A stretch of 64,000 nt of DNA from Epiperipatus broadwayi (lineage: Eukaryota; Onychophora; Udeonychophora; Euonychophora; Peripatidae). How positions within the stretch are numbered: the first letter of the stretch is position 1; each line of letters opens with the position of its first letter. Both the position numbers and the translations under genes were made by a program. The notes beneath the pieces were generated by a model. The model saw only the letters and a list, made by a program, of their open reading frames with translations. It made no database searches and was not told the DNA's origin. Location of the stretch: NCBI GenBank assembly GCA_028023455.1, contig JAQFVV010000350.1:124001-188000 (forward strand), written 5' to 3'. Positions 56,990 to 64,000 of this stretch are shown one piece after another.

Positions 56990-58340
56990 TGATACTTTTA
57001 TCATTGCATGGTTGGCAGAATAGTAGAATTAATTGCATTAAAAGTAAACCACATACTATTGCAAAGTCACTAATTTTTCCAGCACATTGTGAAGTTGTAA
57101 AAAATTATGTTTGGAGAAGAAGCAAAAAATGAAATTTAATTTTTTTTCTTTCAGATGATGCAATCAAAAAAAAAGAATTAAAGATATGTCAGACAATATT
57201 AAGGGATGATTGCTGTTAGTATTTTGCTTTACTAATGGATGAGGGTCAACTGTCATAAGTGATAATGCCCATGTTCTAGGATTTATTCATTTTATTAAAC
57301 AAAATGAAATAATTAGCAATTTTTATGCTGCAGAGACCTTACTGAATGTATAACAGGATATGATGTATTTCAATCACTTAAGTCATATTTAAAAAAATTT
57401 TAAATATCTTGGAAACTATGTGGTAGAATTTATATAGATGATCTTCCATTAAACAATAGGCTCTATTAAAGAAAGTGTTATTTTTATAACCCAAATATCA
57501 TATCTACACAATGTTTATTACACGGAAAACTTGTTTCTAAAACACTGCCAGCAAAACTAAAATCGGTATTCAATGAAGTTACAGATAAGGTAAATTATAT
57601 TAAGGCTTTTAAAAAGTTATCCTTTTAAAATTCTTTGCTTGTCTAAGAAAGCTGAGCAACAATATTTATTTTTACATACTGATTTAAAATGGTTATCTAG
57701 AAGTGAAGTATTAGTCCATGTTTTAGAACTCAAGAATAAAAATATTGATCTTTTTCCACAATGAAAGAAATCATAAAATATCTTAATAATATTTGGAGCT
57801 CAAAACTATAATATTTGGCTGATATTTTTAGTGTTTGAAATCCAGTTGAATACTAGTGTACAAGAAAAATGAAATTATTTTGACATATTATATAAATTAT
57901 CTGTATGGAAAAATTGCATTTCAGAAAAAAAAAAGTAGATACATTTTTGTCACTTCAGAATAAAAATATCAATAAAATTATTTCTTTTATAAAATAACAT
58001 TTAATTTTACTGGAGAAAAAACTAATTTACTATTTTCCAGCATTAAATATTACACATTATTACTGGATATGAAATCCATTTTATACTAATAATACAAGCC
58101 ATGATTTTTCTTTAAAACTTTAAAAATGAAATTTTTCAAAATAAAGCTGGAAGAATTTTGTTTTGGCTCATTCTTTCTCAAAAAGATACAGTTTTTGACA
58201 TCATATTTATGTGAATTCAGTTCCTTATACTGACTAATATAAAAATCAAAAAGAGAGAATGGATTTCATACTGAAAAAAGGAAATCAGGATAGACATATA
58301 TTAGACCGGATATTAATGATACCAGTTCAAAGCATTAAGC
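56990..58340 (+). pseudogene. hAT transposase relic, ZBED5/SCAND3-type
   Basis: Short frames in order match the ZBED5-like hAT transposases found widely in animals. HTIAKSLIFPAHCEVVKNYV is at about 57048-57107. A 'MDE..STDCH'-like block plus HVLGFIHFIKQNEIISNFYA at about 57236-57330 follows the conserved 'DESTD' region. HGKLVSKTLPAKLKSVFNEV (57523-57582) and FLHTDLKWLSRSEVLVHVLE (57673-57730) follow; the latter is the diagnostic 'LLHT..RWLSRG.VL.R..EL' block. AGRILFWL (58150-58175) and a worn C-terminal dimerisation block with SKRE (58240-58262) end it. Many stops; terminal repeats not found. Confidence 0.7.
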
Positions 58341-58537
58341 ACAAATTTTCATTAAGTTTTATTTTAAAACATAGTATTTTAGAATCAGCATTTTATTGTA
58401 TAATTATTATACATTGTAATGGGATGGAGATCAGGGTGGTGGCAAAACTGGAGTGATGGCAAATCATCATCACTCCTAGTCAATTCAAAATGAAATATCA
58501 AAATTAATTATTAAAGTAATTTTTAATAATCATATAT

Positions 58538-58790
58538 ATATGAAAAACAAAAAAACACAAGTTAAAAAACTTGCTAACGCTTGTATTTATGATAACAGAT
58601 GGCAATAGCAAATAGCTTGAAATCATGATCTGAAAGTGGAATTAAAATTAGAGATAATGAATGCTCGCTCTGACGTTTATGTAAACAGAAAACTACGCTT
58701 GACGGTGTTTTTGGTAGAACGCCATCTGTTATCATAAATACAAGCGTTAGCAAGTTTTTTAACTTGTGTTTTTTTGTTTTTCATAAATTT
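58538..58790. mobile_element. Foldback element, ~65-bp inverted arms
   Basis: Left arm 58540-58604 (TGAAAAACAAAAAAACACAA ... TATGATAACAGATGGC) and right arm 58720-58786 are almost exact inverted copies, around a ~115-base interior with GAATGCTCGCTCTGACGTTT. Non-coding, flanked by AT-rich repeats. Confidence 0.88.
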
Positions 58791-58990
58791 ACCTTTGAGG
58801 TCTTTCTTGCAATGATGTATATTGCAGAGGCTTCTACTATGTGGTGATGCTGAACTGAGATCAGACTCATGTAGCTATCTGGCTTGCTATGCTGAGTTTG
58901 AAGACATTAACGTGTCTAAAAGATTCATGCTTGCAAGCTGAATAGAAACTGTTTCATAAATGCTCAGAGTTTGTGTTTAGATCTAGTTTC
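58791..58990. other. Spacer between the two foldback copies
   Basis: Less AT-rich than the window, no frame or motif recognised; possibly part of a larger unit carrying both copies. Confidence 0.4.
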
Positions 58991-58991
58991 T

Positions 58992-59144
58992 TATTCCTGT
59001 CTTTCACTGATGATAGCAAATAGCTTGAAATCATGATCTGAAAGTGGAATTAAAGTTAGAGATAGTGAATGCTCGCTCTGACATTTATGTAAACAGAAAA
59101 CTACGCTTGACGGTGTTTTTGGTAGAACGCCATCTGTTATCATA
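58992..59144. repeat. Truncated second copy of the foldback element
   Basis: Repeats the interior and inner right arm of 58538-58790 nearly base for base (ATAGCAAATAGCTTGAAATC to GCCATCTGTTATCAT) in the same orientation, without the left arm and the outer right arm. Confidence 0.88.
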
Positions 59145-59159
59145 TATATATATAAGAAA

Positions 59160-62100
59160 GATATTAAAGAGATAAGTAATTTTATATATTCAAGAAAATG
59201 AGATCATGAAAAATCTCTGGGAGATTAGCCATCTAGATCAGTTATCTCCTTAGAGCAACTATGATATAATTAACTACCCATCCATCAGCATTATCAATTA
59301 TAAAAGTAATACTCATAACAACAATTCATCATCATGAATGATCAACATCAAATAAAAGCACCAGTCCATCTTGTGGCTGGATTTGAACAATAAAAATATA
59401 AATCAACAATCAATCTGGTGACTGGATTGTAAATGGTCTTCTGTAGACCAGGCTAACTATTGAGTCATTTTCAGTTTGGGGTAATTATTTAACCATTAAT
59501 TTGGAGGCACAAAACAAGTGTTCATCCATCAAAATACATAATAAGAGAAAAATCAGAAAAACAAAACTGCTGAGACATTAAAACATGCTGATCATCATCA
59601 ATGCTGGCCACTTGTACTGATTAACTATAAACTTAACTTTTATTAAGACTAATCTAAAATAAAATGTAGTGTATGGGATTTAAAAAGTATTCTCTTTTGT
59701 GCCAACCAGGATGATGATTGATCATCTCTAGATGCCCAAAAGCACTAATATACATCCCCATTCATATATTCAGCTACTATACATGAATCCAGCTACTATA
59801 CATGAATCCAGCTCAGGAGAATACAAGCTCTGTTATTGTATATGACCAAGAGAAGATGGAATTAGATGTTCTAAAAATATTTAGAAATACTGGAATAATT
59901 TTCATAATTGAACACAAGTTTATTAATAATAAAAATTAAAAAAATAATATTAAGGTCTGGAATAAGGCTATGCATATCAATTAAGCCTTCTGACTTTGAT
60001 TAACATACAATAATAAAAATTATCATATCTGTGATTTACAAAATTACTATACACAATTCAAGTTATTACTATGGTTTACAATATCTCTTAATGGGTTCAC
60101 ATATATATAATTCGCAGAGATGTGCAATACATTAGTTTACAATAAATACATTTGAATTGTCAAAAATGATTAAAATGTACATATAAGTCCTGTTTGACAC
60201 ACTGACATGTGGTATGGCATAATTTCTGAACATTTTTGAATCATTATGTAAAATACAACAAATGATTAAAATTTGTCTATATGTGTTGTGTAATTCAATT
60301 TATTACATTGTCGTTTTCAATATCTCTTAATGGTTCATTTACAATACACATATAATCTGCACATATATGTGCAGTACAACAATTGATTAACTATATAAAT
60401 GAATTCATTTTTATCATATTTGATAATAGTAAAAATTCATTAATTTTTATAATAATTAATTTTATTTTGAATATACATAAAATTCACATATATAAGTGTG
60501 TATCAATAATAAAATTAAAAAAAAATCAGTTTATCAAATTCTATTACAGCTTTCTTTCTTTTTGAAAGTTTATAAAAGTTATTTTCTTATCAAAAATAAA
60601 ATCAGGTTTTAATTATAATGCTTTTAGATTTCTTCCTTTTTTCAAAAATAAAATCAACCTTTAACAGCCTATGTTAAGTAATTATTATGTTTGTTTTTTA
60701 AATTTTAAAATATAAATTTTTTTTCTTTCTGTTAATAAATGATTTTTAATTAATATTGTTTTATATATCTATCAGTTATTAAAATGTCATTTTTACTAAG
60801 GAAATTATTTAAAATTTCATTATTATATGCAACTGGTACTCAGGTCACATTTAACTAATCATAACATATTTAAATTAAATATTAGAAACTTTTTAAAAAA
60901 TGTCTTTTTAAGGAATATTAAAATAACTTCTTTACAAAATATATGTATAATCATCTGTGAACTACTCCTTTCTTTTAGATATTTAACTTTAGCAAATTAT
61001 TGAATTGTTTTACTTTAAGTTATAATTTTAAAAGTCATTTAAATGATTTTACACTAACACATCAGCTATATATACATTTATCTGTGCCTCTCTATCTTTA
61101 GATAAATCAGCATATGTATAATTACTTCTTCAGCAACTGATGGTTTTTCTTAATGGAGATCACTCAAAATAATTGCCAGCATTGGAAAAGTATAATCAGA
61201 TATATTGGCATTCTCCCTTCTGTCTAGAGCTTGATGAGCTTCAGGCCAATAAACTGTCTCCTAGAACACATTTGTACAGGCTAATTGATTCATTTTAAGT
61301 CAACACAGTCTTCAAGTGAACCAAAACTTCAGTATGTAGAACTAATAGATTGTTCACTGGCTGGATCTACTGGCTTGACTTCAGTTACATCTTCATGGGA
61401 GTTATTTTTATTTTCATAACTCTCCAAACATCAATTCTGCTAACCAACTGCTTGATAAAAATATTAAGACAAGAACTGTCTTAAAAAAAAAATTACTATC
61501 CAAATTGCCCTGCTAATTTTTATCAGTCCTTTTTATAAGTCCTCTGAGGTGATAAAAACATCTTAATTCAAAACAGAGTTTTTTCTGTCTAATCCTTATC
61601 TTGATTAAAATCAATTTTAATCTTTTCAAATCACTACTTTGACATTTTTCCAAGGGTGTGATTTACATGTTTTTACTCTCTTCAAATCACTTTTAATTAA
61701 AAACTACTTTTTGGAATTTTTAATCTACAAAGATTTTTAAAAGTAGATAATAGAAATGTAAACAAGCATTAATAAAAAGAATTTCAAAAATAAATCATGC
61801 TTTTTTTTAAAATTCAAAATCAAATACTAATAATACAATATTAATATTTATTCAGATCATTTTAAATGTTTATTTCATAATGAAATTTTATTTTAAATTC
61901 AGAACAATTTAATTCTTTATAATGTAGAAAATATTTACAAAGTTTATGTTGGTGTTTATTTCTACTTTTCTTTCAACTTTATATATTTGTACACACACAC
62001 TTCATTGCTGTGTGCCATGTAATCCAACCAGTTACTTGAAAAGGTCTATTTGTAGTAGATGAAACCATGGTTGTGTAAGGATTTTGGTAAAATTTTTAAA

Positions 62101-62160
62101 ATTTAATCTAGTATTGTATTGTTTTATGGTTTTGGATTTTTATTTTTGCTAGTATAGTGT
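59160..62160. other. Region without recognised gene
   Basis: 59280-59860 and 61050-61460 are less AT-rich and may be old retroelement debris, but no motif could be confirmed. The rest is AT-rich. Confidence 0.5.
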
Positions 62161-62170
62161 TAGACAGTTT

Positions 62171-62256
62171 TGGTGTTATATATATATATATATATATATC
62201 ATTATCAACGATTATGGTGTTATATATATATATATATATATATCATTATCAACGAT
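62171..62256. repeat. 43-base tandem duplication of a LINE tail
   Basis: TGGTGTTATATATATA...TCATTATCAACGATTA occurs twice in tandem (62171-62213 and about 62214-62256); the second copy runs into the LINE coding end. Confidence 0.85.
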
Positions 62257-62497
62257 TATCAATCCACAGCAGGATGAAGGTCTCTCCAAGTTTAATCCAT
62301 CTTCTTTGATCTTTAGCTTCTCGTCTCCATATCACCCCTGCACACTTTCTTATTTCATCCATCCATCTTACATGTGGTCTCTTTCTGGGTCTTTTACAAT
62401 CTCTTGAAATCCAGTTTAAAATTTCAATTGTCCATCTATTATCATCTCTTCTAGCAATATGTCCAGCCCAACTCCACTTCAATCTTTTAATTTATAT
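62245..62497 (-). mobile_element. RTE-like LINE fragment E (3' end only)
   Basis: Minus-strand frame 62482-62249 encodes only the C-terminal block: MKWSWAGHIARRDDNRW, KRPRKRPHVRWMDEIRKCAG, RRWIKLGETF and a final WIDNR stop. Homologous to the last ~240 bases of copies A-C and open throughout. Severely 5'-truncated at about 62497 next to an AT repeat. The 3' end has GATAATCGTTGATAATGAT instead of the TGATGATG of the others. Confidence 0.85.
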
Positions 62498-62499
62498 AT

Positions 62500-64000
62500 A
62501 TACTAAAAAGAATGTTTAATATTTTAGTATCATTTTTGTCAAACATAAATCTTATTGAGTTTGCTGTTCCTCAAGTTTTTTCCATTATCTGCTGTTCCAT
62601 AACCATGAAAAGCTTAAAAAACACTGAAATAAAATACTGGTGTTAATTGTTTGAAGATTATAAATAACCTAAAATTTTGAATACAAACATGCTTGCTAGA
62701 CAGCTGTATCTTCATTTCAAAATCAATCAATTTTCAAGCTTAATTTTAGACTAGAGAATTATATATTACATTGTTTACTAATTATTAACAAGTTTCCAAA
62801 AGTCAAAAGTATTTCTAATTAGTCTTGCAAACATGTATAGTTAATGACTTAATTTAACACATAGTGTGCACTCATTGTGTTTGGATTCAAAGTTTTAGGG
62901 TAAAACATGTTTTAAAAAGAAGGCTTCAAGTTGGGCTTGAGGCAAAACAATGTTTTTATTTAATTAAAGGGATGGATCAGGGTTAGAGTGGTTTGAAATA
63001 GATTATTTTTGACAAAAAGTATATATATGCTAAAGGCAAAATTGATTTAAAAAAAAAAAAAAACATTAATAGAAAATAAAAAAAAACACGTTTAGCAAAA
63101 ATGTTTAAAAATACATGATTTATGCATTTAAAATTGTGCATGTTTAACAATATGTAGTGATTTTTTCCCTCCTAATTCTAACATGTTGTAAATATGTCAT
63201 GTTCTTTGTATAATTTTTATTTTTCATTTCTATTGTAATATACTAAGTATTTTTATCAACAAAATTCCCTTTTGAAACTAAAATTTAATTTTAAGTTAAA
63301 AATAGATCAATAGAAATTTTATTTGCTTTATTTATAGTACTAAAGTTAACCTTGTACTTATTAACTTTAAAATTCTCCTTATCAAGTATTCTTATCATGA
63401 AAGTTATCTGATTAAAATTCTACTGCTGAAATAATATACAAAAGATGCACAAACTATTTTTATATTTACATTTTTCAAACTTTTTTCATTCTTGTAATAT
63501 TTTCAATAAAAATATATAAATAAATATAATAATGAAATGGTTAATTGTTCAGAAATCATATGGCATTTGACTTTAGTGACACTTTAAGCTTAGATTTTAA
63601 AAAAATCTTTAATTTTCAAATTCATTATTTAAACACTGCGTTCAGTTGTAAAAAATGTCTGTCTGAAAGGCAATGGATAAATAATACAAACCATCAAAGT
63701 TGGAAGTTAATCACAAAATAGCTAAGATGAAATAACATTAAATGAAATTATCTAACAGGATTAAGCAGAAAAATTAACACTATTGACCATATGCAAGTAT
63801 TGAAAATATTTCACTGCTGCTAATATTGGCATTAAAAACGATCCAGAAAGACATTAAGGAAAAAGAAGACTAAAACCATTAATTAGTTATCAGCTTGAAC
63901 AAACCAATATATTCAGTCTGGTAAAGCCAGAAGCTATTGTAAGAAATCATTAATAGGTGGTAGTGATGTGATCGAGCAATTCTGCTAATTTTTTTGGTAA
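62500..64000. other. AT-rich region, no gene seen
   Basis: Nothing recognisable to the end of the window. Confidence 0.6.

Overview
This window is nuclear DNA from an AT-rich invertebrate animal (roughly three quarters A+T by eye; not computed). It has spliced exons with GT..AG borders, several non-LTR retrotransposon lineages, hAT and Penelope-like remnants, tRNA-derived repeats, many foldback elements and long trinucleotide microsatellites. I cannot name the species. The degenerate TTAGGG-like array and the repeat mix fit a cnidarian, mollusc, flatworm or arthropod about equally well. No bacterial operon, CRISPR array or viral gene cluster is present.

Only one host gene is recognisable. 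It is an MFSD6-like major facilitator transporter on the minus strand. One long exon (16684-18087) joins in phase 1 to a 120-base upstream exon (22315-22434) across a 4.2 kb intron that is itself full of repeats. Its first coding exon(s) and C-terminal exon(s) were not found.

Layout from left to right. 1-985: RTE-like LINE copy A. 1.4-3.65 kb: decayed Ty3/gypsy pol. 4.26-4.55 kb: foldback element with 16-bp direct repeats. 5.2-15.8 kb: repeat district with a 1.1-1.5 kb compound repeat (R1) in two inverted copies, a 1 kb palindrome made of tRNA-like modules set in TATC repeats, an LTR-like segment and a decayed gag-like region. 16.7-22.4 kb: MFSD6-like exons and intron, the intron carrying a foldback repeat, a tRNA-derived repeat and a Penelope-like fragment. 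25.7-29.3 kb: inverted Penelope-like 3' tails enclosing a nearly full-length RTE-like copy B. 32.3-33.6 kb: TIR element containing TTAGGG-like repeats. 34.5-35.8 kb: RTE-like copy C. 42.6-45.7 kb: old LINE split by a 1.2 kb hAT element with a perfect 8-bp target duplication. 45.8-48.1 kb: decayed Jockey/CR1-like LINE split by a foldback element. 49.8-54.3 kb: nearly complete Jockey/CR1-like LINE (PHD-finger ORF1, endonuclease and reverse transcriptase) with a few frame breaks. 57-58.3 kb: ZBED5-type hAT transposase relic. 58.5-59.1 kb: foldback pair. 62.2-62.5 kb: RTE-like 3' fragment E.

The elements do not form a pathway; the window is a record of nested insertions. The most informative points are the reconstructable hAT-into-LINE insertion, the LINE tails that end in trinucleotide microsatellites, and the large inverted or palindromic repeats whose origin I cannot assign.
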